64,000 bases of DNA from Bacteroidia bacterium (GTDB taxonomy: Bacteria; Bacteroidota; Bacteroidia; J057). Below the pieces are notes generated by a model. That model had not been told where the DNA came from, did not search any database, and worked only from the letters and a program-made list of their open reading frames with translations. The DNA lies in contig JAWPMV010000001.1 of assembly GCA_033391075.1 (NCBI GenBank), forward strand, positions 806,001 to 870,000, given 5' to 3'. A program made the position numbers and the translations under genes. Positions 15,305 to 24,300 of this stretch are shown here, in pieces. Each line of letters begins with the position of its first letter. The stretch's first letter is position 1.

Positions 15305-15721
15305 ATGGAAAAACAAGTTGGACAAACTAAAGATGTCGGTTTTCAATTTGGGTTGAGAAAAACCTTTTCCGTCTCAAAAGAAGAAATGTGGGAATTCCTT
15401 TTTTCCAAAAACGGATTAAGAATTTGGCTAGGGGAATTAAAAACGGAATTTGAGCTAAAAAAGCATTATGAAACTGAAAGTGGTATTACCGGATTTGTTC
15501 GGATTTTCAATCCATACTCACACATCCGAATTAATTGGAAAAAAAAGGATTGGAATAATCTATCAACTGTTCAAATCCGAGTAATAAGCAATAAAGAAAA
15601 ATCCACTTTTATCATTCACCAGGAAAAATTATTGGACTCAGGACAAAGAGCAGAAATGAAAGAATACTGGAATGTCATTATGAACAATGTTTTCCATGAA
15701 ATAAGTAAAGCCAGCAGCTAA
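15305..15721 (+). CDS. SRPBCC/AHSA1-like protein
   Basis: This 138-residue protein has an AHSA1-like pattern: an early SKEEMWEFLFSKNGLRIWLG segment, a central VRIFNPYSHIRINWKKKDW strand pair and a C-terminal helix (AEMKEYWNVIMNNVFHEISK). The family is a ligand-binding START-like fold; the ligand is unknown. It follows the 55-residue gene in what is probably the last recognisable cassette, but the 3' attC cannot be found. Confidence 0.82.
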   Translation: MEKQVGQTKDVGFQFGLRKTFSVSKEEMWEFLFSKNGLRIWLGELKTEFELKKHYETESGITGFVRIFNPYSHIRINWKKKDWNNLSTVQIRVISNKEKSTFIIHQEKLLDSGQRAEMKEYWNVIMNNVFHEISKASS

Positions 15722-15896
15722 GCATGTATATCAGGTTCATCGCTGCTAAAAGCAGCCAGGCCACATGACATAAGACCCTTGGCAGGAATTCGGTACGAAA
15801 AAGAGATTTGCAACTGCTAATTCAACAATTAACTTAAGGAGCAAATTTCGAGAAGTATGTTATTAGTTAAATTTTGGCTGAACTATAATTAAGAAA

Positions 15897-16325
15897 ATGC
15901 AAACAACAACATTTCTGACATTTGTAGGTGATCAATGCGGAAAAGCAGAAGAAGCGATAAATTTCTACACTTCTATCTTTCCGAACTCGGAAATCAAAAG
16001 CATAACCAAATACTCAGAAGGTGAGGCTGGAGGAACACCAGAGCTTATCAAATATGGAGTATTTACAATAAATGGGGTAGAGTACCTGGTCTCCGAAAGT
16101 AATTATAATCACCCTTGGTCATTTACACCAGGAGTATCCCTCTTCATTTCCTCCAAATCTGAAGATGAGATACAAACTTTATTCGAAAAACTATCTTCAA
16201 ATGGAGGCCAGATTATGGTTCCTCTGGACAACTACAAAGGTGTAGGTGATTACGGATTTGGTAAAAAATTCGGATGGTGTGAAGACAAGTATGGTATTTC
16301 ATGGCAATTTAATCTTTCAGAATAA
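15897..16325 (+). CDS. VOC/PhnB-like glyoxalase-fold protein
   Basis: This 142-residue protein is of the PhnB/3-demethylubiquinone-methyltransferase-like VOC class. It opens TTFLTFVGDQCGKAEEAINF (YTSIFPNSE follows), contains NGVEYLVSES and GGQIMVPLDNY, and ends FGWCEDKYGISWQFNL. Members are small dimeric metal-fold proteins of uncertain substrate. The stop is followed at once by GAATAAC-like bases resembling an R'' box, but no attC fold follows. Confidence 0.9.
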   Translation: MQTTTFLTFVGDQCGKAEEAINFYTSIFPNSEIKSITKYSEGEAGGTPELIKYGVFTINGVEYLVSESNYNHPWSFTPGVSLFISSKSEDEIQTLFEKLSSNGGQIMVPLDNYKGVGDYGFGKKFGWCEDKYGISWQFNLSE

Positions 16326-16465
16326 CTTCAAATTGTAAGATAAGTGGCTCTATTTGATGGGATAGGTAAAATGGAAAAATAACAAGTGCCAGCATGGTGT
16401 TTTCCCAGGAGGTGGTACTGCAGACCGGTATCTTGAACAGGAAAATACTTAACAAGTATAATGAA

Positions 16466-17029
16466 ATGAAAATTCTTGCCTCAATAATTATCTCTTTATC
16501 AATCCTGAATTCTCTGGATGCCAAATCCAAAATAATTTACGGGATTGTTTATAACGATTTAGGTGAAAAACTTCATGAGGTTAGCATATCCTTAAATGGT
16601 AATGAAACCTCTACTATTACAGACTGTAATGGAAAATTTCAAATTAGAGCAGAAAAAGGAGATACCTTAATTGTGTCAAAAGATGGATACCTAATCGAGA
16701 AAAGAAAAGTCAAGGTGCTTGGAAGAAATAAAATAAGACTTTGCTTTGATTATACAGGATTCAAAGAAAAAATGGAAGGATATTCATCCATTTTCCTTCC
16801 TGGAAGTCAACCCTTATTTATTCTTGATGGGAGTCCCCCTCAAAGTAGCTACTATTTGGCTGTAGCAGAGAATGCTCAGGAAGAAGATTTTTTGCCAGTA
16901 ATAGTATTAAAAGGAAAAGCAGCTACTGATCTTTTTGGAGAATGTGCCCGAAATGGCGCTATTTGGTTAAGAACAAAATGTGGGCTATTTAATCAAAAGG
17001 GTGAAAGAGTGCATTTCATAGAGCCATAA
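16466..17029 (+). CDS. Secreted mini-protein: carboxypeptidase-regulatory-like domain plus SusC-plug-like motif
   Basis: The product has 187 residues with a signal peptide (ILASIIISLSILNSLDA). Residues about 25-100 form a carboxypeptidase-D regulatory-like domain (IIYGIVYNDLGEKLHEVSI, then FQIRAEKGDTLIVS). The C-terminal part has the order seen in SusC-type TonB receptors: PLFILDGSPP, then VIVLKGKAATDLFGECARNG, then AIWLRT. No barrel or TonB box follows. It is either a free-standing plug-like protein or the remnant of a receptor. The start is ATG 16466; the frame from 16394 lacks a sensible start. Confidence 0.72.
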   Translation: MKILASIIISLSILNSLDAKSKIIYGIVYNDLGEKLHEVSISLNGNETSTITDCNGKFQIRAEKGDTLIVSKDGYLIEKRKVKVLGRNKIRLCFDYTGFKEKMEGYSSIFLPGSQPLFILDGSPPQSSYYLAVAENAQEEDFLPVIVLKGKAATDLFGECARNGAIWLRTKCGLFNQKGERVHFIEP

Positions 17030-17140
17030 AAACAAAAGGACTGGCTAAAAAACATTGATCAATACACCATCACCCTTCCAGCCAATAGCTAAAGTGGCTG
17101 TCTATGAGTATAGCTTACCCTTACAGCTAAAAAAAAAGAG

Positions 17141-18076
17141 ATGAAAACTTTTACTACTCTCCTTTTACTGTTTTTAATAAGTATTCCATTAAAAGCTCAA
17201 GAAAAAGGAAAACCAATTATTGATATGCATCAGCATGCCAGATTTAAGGTATGGCTGGATGAAACTGGAAATCCCTATCCAAGATTATGTTTCCCTTATC
17301 CATGTGATGCCGAAGCAGCAAAAGCAATAAAAGATGAAGACATTCAACATCTTACGTTGGAGGAGATGGCTAAATACAATATTGTGAAAGCAGTAGTCTC
17401 GGATGAAAATTTAGATGATGTCTACAAATGGAAATCTTCTGATCCAGAAAAATTTATTGCAGGATGCGCCTTTTTTTCTATTAAAGCTGCCGACTCTTTA
17501 AGATTTAGACAGGAACTCGAAAATGGAAATCTTCAAATCATGGGAGAAATTGGTGTCCAATATGATGGAATGGCTCCCAATAATAAAGCACTTGAACCAT
17601 ATTTTTCTCTGGCTGAAGAATTTGACGTCCCCGTTCTAATTCACTGTGAAGGAATTGGCGGGGGAGATCATAGATTTAATTTGTCTTCTGGAAATCCCTT
17701 GCTTCTACAAGAAGTATTAGTTCGACATCCAAACTTGCGAATTTATATTGAAAATGCTGCCTGGCCATTTTTGGAAGAGATTACTTCATTAATGTATAGG
17801 TATCCAAATGTATATGTGGATTTTTCAACAATAGTATGGTTAGCCCCGGAGACAAGTGTATATAAATATTTAAAAGGCCTAATTGAAAATGGATTGGGGA
17901 AAAGGATAATGTATGGTTCAGATCAAATGGAATGGCCAGAATCTATTGGAATTGGAATCGAAAGGATAAGGAAAGCAGATTTTTTAACGGAAGAACAAAA
18001 AAGAGATATATTTTATAACAATGCTGCTCGATTTTTAAAATTAAGCGATGAAGAAATCAAGAAGCACCATGAATAA
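17141..18076 (+). CDS. Secreted amidohydrolase-family metal hydrolase
   Basis: The product has 311 residues with a signal peptide (TTLLLLFLISIPLKAQ). It is an amidohydrolase-2-type TIM barrel: metal motif IIDMHQHARFK (HxH near residue 30), MGEIGVQYDG, VLIHCEG (metal His), IYIENAAWPF and the C-terminal YGSDQMEWP (acidic ligand), ending DIFYNNAARFL. The substrate is unknown. The periplasmic location follows from the signal peptide. Confidence 0.87.
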   Translation: MKTFTTLLLLFLISIPLKAQEKGKPIIDMHQHARFKVWLDETGNPYPRLCFPYPCDAEAAKAIKDEDIQHLTLEEMAKYNIVKAVVSDENLDDVYKWKSSDPEKFIAGCAFFSIKAADSLRFRQELENGNLQIMGEIGVQYDGMAPNNKALEPYFSLAEEFDVPVLIHCEGIGGGDHRFNLSSGNPLLLQEVLVRHPNLRIYIENAAWPFLEEITSLMYRYPNVYVDFSTIVWLAPETSVYKYLKGLIENGLGKRIMYGSDQMEWPESIGIGIERIRKADFLTEEQKRDIFYNNAARFLKLSDEEIKKHHE

Positions 18077-18088
18077 AAAAGCATCTGC

Positions 18089-18160
18089 CTGAAACAGGGG
18101 CCACTCGCTATCTCTCCCTTAGGCTTCGAGACTGTTGAGTAGACTTAGCTAGGGTGTCAG
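18089..18160 (+). repeat. Possible eroded attC
   Basis: CTGAAAC (18089-18095) and GTGTCAG (18154-18160) are near reverse complements (6 of 7). The middle (CTCCC..GGCTTCGAGA..GAGTAGACTTAGCTAG) resembles attC 2. No partner box is found at the other cassette ends, so this is tentative. Confidence 0.35.
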
Positions 18161-18184
18161 CAAAAAAATAAATAGATAGAATAA

Positions 18185-18760
18185 ATGAAGAAGATATTTG
18201 TATTCTTATTTGAGGGATTTTCGGATTGGGAAATAGCTTTTCTGACACCTGAAGTAAAAAAAAGTGAAAAATTTGACTTGATTTACTTTTCAGAAAAAGG
18301 AAACCCGATTTCGTCAATGGGTGGTTTGCAAATAAGGCCAGATAGGGCTTTGAAAGAGATTACTCCTGAATCCATAGATCTATTAATTCTACCAGGTGGA
18401 ACTGCTTGGGAAAAAGGAGAAAATGAAGGGATTCAACAGTTAACGAAAACTGTTTTCGAATCAGGTAAAACTGTTGCAGCAATTTGTGCAGCTACGACCT
18501 ATCTTGGCCAATTAGGAATTCTGGATAATTCAAGGCACACAAGCAATGATTTGAACTATTTAAAGGCAATCGCTCCCAATTACCGTGGGGAAAAAAATTA
18601 CGAGAACACATTAGCTACAAGGGATAAAAATCTTATTACAGCTAATGGAATTGCTCCCATTGAATTTGCCAAAGAGATATTTACGAACATAAAACTCTAT
18701 GATTCAGATCATATTGAAAAGTGGTTTCAATTGTTTAAAAACGGAATTTGGGAAGAGTAA
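18185..18760 (+). CDS. DJ-1/PfpI-family protein (type 1 glutamine amidotransferase-like)
   Basis: This 191-residue protein starts KKIFVFLFEGFSDWEIAF (conserved acidic residue in FSDWE) and contains LLILPGGTAWEKGE and the nucleophile elbow VAAICAATTYLG (Cys). It ends with HTSNDLNYLK and a helix after NGIAPIEFAKEIF. Family members include proteases, glyoxalases and chaperones; this one resembles the YdeA-like cytosolic group. Spacer sequence on both sides lacks a clear attC. Confidence 0.88.
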   Translation: MKKIFVFLFEGFSDWEIAFLTPEVKKSEKFDLIYFSEKGNPISSMGGLQIRPDRALKEITPESIDLLILPGGTAWEKGENEGIQQLTKTVFESGKTVAAICAATTYLGQLGILDNSRHTSNDLNYLKAIAPNYRGEKNYENTLATRDKNLITANGIAPIEFAKEIFTNIKLYDSDHIEKWFQLFKNGIWEE

Positions 18761-18897
18761 AGTCGAATTCATAAGAATACCGATCCGGCATCCTGTGCTT
18801 CACTACGGCCCTTCGGATAGTTAGTCAATGGATGCCATGAGAATGAAAAATTGAAGAAAGTTCGAATAATTGATAAGCTGAGAATTCAAAGCTGGCT

Positions 18898-19230
18898 ATG
18901 ACTTTATCAAATGATTTTTTTGAATTTGTTCAAGACCAATTATCTCCCTGGTGCAAGATCGATAAAAAACGAATGTTCGGTGTCTTAGGGCTTTATCGAG
19001 AGGGTTTAATGTTTGGCATTATTGCCAAGGATATTGTCTATCTGAAAGTAGATGATTCGAATAAAGATAAATACCTGGATGCGGGTTCGACCCCCCTAAA
19101 AGTCTTTAAAAATAATTCTGTAGTACCTTCTTATTATAAACTTCCTGTAGATGTCCTGGAGAATGCTGAAGAATTTATTGAATGGGCAAAAGAATCCTAT
19201 GCAATTCAAGTAAACAAAAACTTCAATTAG
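18898..19230 (+). CDS. TfoX N-terminal domain protein
   Basis: This 110-residue protein is a stand-alone TfoX-N domain: FFEFVQDQLSPW, then KRMFGVLGLYREGLMFGIIAKDIVYLKVDD, and a C-terminal SYYKLPVDVLENAEEFIEWAK. The domain is found in competence regulators and in many small proteins of unknown role. There is no TfoX-C domain. It is a typical cassette-sized gene. Confidence 0.9.
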   Translation: MTLSNDFFEFVQDQLSPWCKIDKKRMFGVLGLYREGLMFGIIAKDIVYLKVDDSNKDKYLDAGSTPLKVFKNNSVVPSYYKLPVDVLENAEEFIEWAKESYAIQVNKNFN

Positions 19231-19269
19231 TTCTTCTAACTTCTGATAGCGATGCCCTTAGCCACAATT

Positions 19270-19494
19270 ATGAGAAGAAGGATTACATTCCTGGCTTTCA
19301 TTTTCATGTGCAATTTGACCTCTTACGGGCAGATTACGCTCATTCGATAAAATCCGATGATAAAAGAACAGGAGCGAATGGGGCTTTATGAGGGCCATGT
19401 GCCCTCACCCTATTTTGAATCAGCTATGAGTTTTCTATATGCTGGATTTGGAGTGAGTGAATGTAGACTTTGTGGTAAAGCGAAAAAAAGCTGA
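19270..19494 (+). pseudogene. Remnant of a small secreted protein with in-frame stop
   Basis: ATG 19270 opens a good signal peptide (RRITFLAFIFMCNLTSYGQ) but the frame stops at TAA 19348-19350. The same frame continues as 47 further codons (NPMIKEQERMGLYEG to CGKAKKS) up to TGA 19492. One nonsense change in a short gene is the simplest reading. It could also be a 26-residue peptide followed by noncoding DNA. This explains most of the 338-nt gap between the neighbouring genes. Confidence 0.4.
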
Positions 19495-19568
19495 AACCAG
19501 CTAGCCTCCAGCCAGCAGCTGAGCAAGACAAGTTTTATCAAAAGGCATGGATCCTAATTTATAAGCTA

Positions 19569-19865
19569 ATGATACGAATCATATACAGTTGGAAAGTAGC
19601 ACCAGAAAAACGGGATCTTTTCATTGAAACCTGGAAAAAGACCACCAACCACATCCATGAAGAGGTCAAAGGAGCGAGAGGCAGTTTTATGTTGCAAGGG
19701 GAAGAGGATAGGGGAGAAATAAAAACAATCGCCAGATGGGATTCTCTCCAGGACTGGGAGAAGTTCTGGAAGGATAGCAAGCCTGATCAAATGCAATCAA
19801 TGCATGAGTTAGGGGAGCGAACCTCCGTTGAAATATTTCGGGAAGTTGAGGATTTTACCCGCTGA
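19569..19865 (+). CDS. ABM-domain (antibiotic biosynthesis monooxygenase-like) protein
   Basis: This 98-residue ferredoxin-like fold has the pattern RIIYSWKVAPEKRDLFIETW, then GSFMLQGEEDRGE and IARWDSLQDWEKFWK. The fold serves small monooxygenases and haem-degrading enzymes; the substrate is unknown. It stands alone in the eroded part of the cargo region. Confidence 0.85.
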   Translation: MIRIIYSWKVAPEKRDLFIETWKKTTNHIHEEVKGARGSFMLQGEEDRGEIKTIARWDSLQDWEKFWKDSKPDQMQSMHELGERTSVEIFREVEDFTR

Positions 19866-19964
19866 AAGGAAAGGGATTATAGATGTGAATTAGTTGTTTG
19901 GTAAGCTAAGGTGGGAACATAGATTTCACTAGATTGCAAATAAGCACTTGCAGCACTTTCCAAG

Positions 19965-20423
19965 ATGAACAACAAAAACAAAAATTTCAACTTTTGGCAA
20001 AAATGCCTGACCTATGCGAATCTTATCACCATAGGAGTAGGCCTTTTGGTAGCCTTTGCCGGGGATTCCATCTTTTTTGAATTACACAATCAGTACACAA
20101 AAGAAGTCTTTTTTGCTGGGCAGGAATTTGGACCTGATGTATTGATCTTCAAGAAATGGCTATTCGGAATAATTGGGGGAACGATTGTAGGCTTTCATTT
20201 ACTCATGGTGATGATTTCTGAGAATGCTTTCAAAAAGAAAGAAGTCTGGGCCTATAAAGCCATGTGGGGGGGACTCTTGTCCTGGTTTATGATTGATAGT
20301 GGACTTTCCCTGTATTATGGAGCCATTCACAATCTTGTACTCATAAATATTGTGGCTTTGGTTTTGATTGGGATTCCCTTAATAATGACACGAAAAGAAT
20401 TTTCTGTGCAGGCCGCCAACTGA
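19965..20423 (+). CDS. Four-helix membrane protein of unknown function
   Basis: This 152-residue protein has hydrophobic segments at about 16-33, 64-84, 96-114 and 120-140. The N-terminus is basic (NNKNKNFNFWQK) and a hydrophilic loop lies at about 35-60 (NQYTKEVFFAGQEFGPD). No family is recognised. It is the last intact gene before the decayed segment. Confidence 0.75.
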   Translation: MNNKNKNFNFWQKCLTYANLITIGVGLLVAFAGDSIFFELHNQYTKEVFFAGQEFGPDVLIFKKWLFGIIGGTIVGFHLLMVMISENAFKKKEVWAYKAMWGGLLSWFMIDSGLSLYYGAIHNLVLINIVALVLIGIPLIMTRKEFSVQAAN

Positions 20424-20527
20424 TTTAAAGCCTGTACGTTTAAAAGACTCAAATTGCCTCCAAAAACAAATAATATTTAGCAAGCATTGAAGACAGCAGC
20501 TGAAAGTAAGTAAGCAAGGAAATTTTG

Positions 20528-20815
20528 ATGGGATTGTCAGGTGAATACAAATGGAAGAAGCAAATAGATCTTTCCATCCAATATGATGATAGTAAGGGTC
20601 TAATTTCACTCTATTTCACGAATGGAGAGGAATACAAGCTTATTCCCATTCATGGTGATGAGATGGACTTTGTTAATCCAAATACCGGAGTGAAAGTTTC
20701 ATTCATTAATAAGGATGACTTTCGTTCATTTACTCTTTATGGGCAAACGGCTGGCAAGTTGAAATCTCAGACGGAAATCTCGTTGCAGACCCGAGTATTC
20801 TGGCTCGAGCTTTAG
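20528..20815 (+). pseudogene. C-terminal fragment of a serine hydrolase (DUF3471-like tail)
   Basis: The frame starts SGEYKWKKQIDLSIQYDD and continues LISLYFTNGEEYKLIPIHGD. This resembles the small beta-barrel that follows the S12 beta-lactamase-like domain in many Bacteroidota hydrolases. No catalytic domain precedes it. The last 20 residues run into the alpha/beta-hydrolase debris in the wrong frame. It is a remnant by this reading. Confidence 0.5.
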
Positions 20816-21220
20816 GAGCCCCTGCTATAAAAAAGCAAGTCCTTCTTTATCTGAGTATGGATGCCCGCCTGAATCACCCTTCCATTGAAACCTATGGGAA
20901 AGGATATTTTTTGCCCCACCCCCTGATACAATGGTTGGCGGACCCGTATAAAAGAAAAGATGAAGATATTCTCGATCCTCTGATGTCTCCTTTATTTACA
21001 GAGGATGTATCACAGCTGCCTCCTGTTTTTGTTTGTATGGCAGAAAAGATCCGCAAAAGAGGACGGTGGGGCTTATGCGAAAAGGATGTAGGAAGCAGAT
21101 AATCAGGTCAACTTTAAGGAATACCCGTAGGTTATACATGGCTTTTTCAATATGCCGAAAATCTCTAGGGTAACTTTGGTAGCGCATGCGGATGTTCGAT
21201 CCTTTTTGAACCAGGATAAC
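20770..21220 (+). pseudogene. Decayed C-terminal half of an HSL-type alpha/beta-hydrolase
   Basis: From 20770 one frame reads GNLVADPSILARALGAP, then KKQVLLYLSMDARLN and LPPVFVCMAEK. It then shifts frame near 21047 and continues as NQVNFKEYP and VIHGFFNMPK (the catalytic His region), with TAG stops between. The order matches the last 140 residues of hormone-sensitive-lipase-like esterases. The N-terminal half with HGGG and the nucleophile Ser is missing. Confidence 0.75.
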
Positions 21221-21239
21221 CTTAAGGTAAAAGTGAAAA

Positions 21240-21275
21240 AAGAGGCTAAGCTTTCACCTAGCCTCTTGAAATTTT
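21240..21275. terminator. Terminator downstream of the M36 metallopeptidase gene
   Basis: AAGAGGCTA and TAGCCTCTT form a perfect 9-bp hairpin. On the minus strand it is followed by a short T run, about 45 nt past the metallopeptidase stop. Confidence 0.75.
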
Positions 21276-21311
21276 TATAAGTTTGGTACTAATAAAAATC
21301 CCTGTCAGATC

Positions 21312-24300
21312 TTATTCGCTCGATTTGACAAACTTTTTCGCATGAACTACTTCTCCAAGACTAAACTTGAGGAAATAAATACCATCTGGTAATTTATCCA
21401 TATTTAAACGAAGGCTTTGTGGGCCTTTGTTTACTTCAATTTTCTGAATCCTCACCAATTTGCCGGTAGCATCCAGGATATGAATATCTAGCATTTCATT
21501 CGATGAGGATACCAGGTCTACGATTAATTGCTTATTCGTCGGATTAGGATGGAGTTTTACTTCGGTTTCAGCAAAACTTCCTGCTCTTTCTGAAGTATTG
21601 ATTACGGTAAAATTCAGTTTTACAGGATTACCCATTGCACCGCCTCTATTAATCTTTTCATAGGCTGTGACGCTGAGGGAGTACGCTCCTGGTTCGAGTA
21701 CTAAGGCTTCGAGGTTTGTACCTGTGTTTCCTGCAATCGCGTAAATCGGGTCGTTTTCAGTATGTTCATAGAAGCCTTCATTCAGGTTGAAATGGAAACT
21801 TGCGACCTGATCGAATTCAGCTACATTTGCAACAATGCTGATTTTATCCGTTCCGATAGATGCGAGGTCAATCACATCTCCATCATTCAACTGACCAATG
21901 GCCTGGTTATTTGAGGCATTGAATAAGGTCAGGCTGTTAATTTTCGGGACAGAGTTGATAATTTCAAAAGCTACACTAGACGGACCCATAGCTGAACCTG
22001 ATTTATTGTTGCCCGAATAAGGATAAGCCCGAACGATATGTTTGCCGGGCCCCAGATCATCTACTGAAGCATAGTTTCCTCCAGCATAGGCTCCCAGGGT
22101 AAATGGAGTTGAATTAGTGGCATGATTTTCCCCTGCTCCAACCATCAATACACTTCCAATAGCAGCATTACCTATAGATTCTGCTCGTATATTAAAGTTA
22201 GCAGTTCCTAAAGCATTCATGTCTAAAACATCTCCATCCGATAGAATGCCGATGTCCTGATTTGTTTTTGCATCGACCAGAACAAATTGCATGTTACTTT
22301 CACATCCGGGCGGCATATCAAAGGCTTCTACGCCATCAAGCCTATCAAATGAGCTTCCCTGGCTAGCACTATAACCCAAGCCACGGTCGGCAAAAGCTTT
22401 CCAGATCAGGCATTGATTTGCTCCATTATTATTGATCTGATCAGCTAGAAGGATTGCATCACGACCATCAACGAAGCCTGGATTACAGGCTTGCAATTTC
22501 ATACCATCCATGACTAATTGCAAGGCTATGTTGTTTCCTCCATTGCCGTCGTAAAAATCTTTATCAAAGCCATATACATCCACAAAAGCCCATGTCATAT
22601 CCCAGAGCATTTGGGCCCAAATGGAGCCTATTCCATGAGGCTGACTGTAAGTGGAAAAGTCAGCTACACCTCCATAAGTAGAAGGATTAATGTTGAAATC
22701 TGTAGAATAAGGGAAAGGGCGAATGCCATTTCCTTCAGGAGTTTGTCCCAAAGCGAAAGTCCCGATGCCTCTATGGTCTTCTCCTGCATCATTATTTTGC
22801 ATGGTTAGAACCAGGCCTAAGTAATCACTCCACCCTTCACCCATCTGCTCAGCATTGAATAAACAGAAGGTATTCAAGGCCCCCCCCGTAAGTCGTATAG
22901 AAACTCCATGACCGTATTCGTGCACGATGATCCCATTGTCCAGATCGCCATCCAGGAATACTCTGTCCCCCTGAATCCTTACATTTACAGTACCATTTTG
23001 CATGGCGTTCTTAAGTTCCAATCCGGTTTCGTAGCTGACCATGATGGAGGGAATGTTAATTCCAAATCCAAAGCCTCCCATCGAAAAAGGCTCTGCTCCA
23101 GGAATATTATTTACCACGATTACAGCTTCTGCACCTGTAGCTTGAGCATTGAGTACTTTGGTTGAAAATCCACATCCACCCCGGTCTATCAGAACAATTT
23201 TATTGCTATAATCTGGAACATCGAAAACAGAAACATCGTCGATGACTAAAATATATTTATCAACTGATATATTTCTGAATGCAACATATACCGTCTGATT
23301 ATTGAAGCCCAAAGCGCTCAGATCGAGCGACCTGTTTGTGAAAAAGGGATTTTCTCCGTTTACAGTCAACAAGGGCGGATTAGCCATGAAATCGGCTATG
23401 GTATTACCCGTGGTTGAAATCCTTACTTCGTAGTCGTCACTGAAGTTCTGGTCAAGTGATATAGCTCTCCAACTAAGCTGATTATTCCCTCCAAGATTTA
23501 TGGCAGGTGTAATCATCCAGTCATCCGCTTGCCCGGGAGTATCAAACCAGGAAGTACTTGCGGATATGGGGTCCCCACTTAGAAAGGCACCTAGCCAAGG
23601 GGTTCCAGGAGGTGCCCATAAGCCTTGAAGCCCTAAGTTAGCATTGTTTCCATCAACATCTATATTGCCAAGTGAAGGCGGAAGATTGGGAAAGCTGAGC
23701 AAGTTGAAATTCTCAGAATATATTTGACCTAATGGGGAGCAAGCATCTGTAGTTGGAGCTACTCCGTCATCTACCAGGACCAGGTCTCCACTTACTCCTG
23801 CGCTAGGAGCAGGACCGAAAGAAGCCAATTTTGCAGGATAATTGCCAGCGATAGCCTTAGGATCATTCACGGTAAAAAGATCATCGGGCGCAGGGCCTGT
23901 CCAATTAAACATTTGCATGCGAGGGCGGGAACCATCGGGAGGAGTAAAGAAATTTGCATTGTTAAAGCCTCCTCCGTCTTGCCCTTCAGCTCGTACATCA
24001 TCCCCTCCAATGCCTCCATTTCCGTAGTTATTTACCTGAAAGTTTCCAGCAGCTTCGTCAAAACCGTATTTGTAGAAAATGTCGTGTGAAACATTGTTCC
24101 AGTAAAACAGATTGGTAATTGAGGCATCTTCGTACACAGCCGGATCAACCTGAGCGGCAGGATCGAGCGGAAATCTGAAGTCTAGCTTCGAGCCTCCATC
24201 CGGACTATATCCAGGAGCATTAATTCCAGCTCTGTCTTCGTAAGCATGTACATTGTTACCCTGAGTTGTAGTGTATTCCGCTCCAGTCGCACCATCAATA

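Noticed and set aside
15857-16326. GTTATTA/GAATAAC as box pair around the VOC gene
   Set aside because: Six of seven bases fit, but neither side has a convincing attC hairpin.
18775-18840. Hairpin GGCATCC/GGATGCC as a further attC
   Set aside because: The arms are perfect but no R'' or R' box pairs with any neighbour, and the site may be an ordinary inverted repeat or terminator.
15712-19525. Shared 15-mer-like GCCAGCAGCTRAGCA near 15712 and 19512 as a repeat family
   Set aside because: Only two copies with different surroundings; no fold or box structure was seen, so chance similarity is likely.
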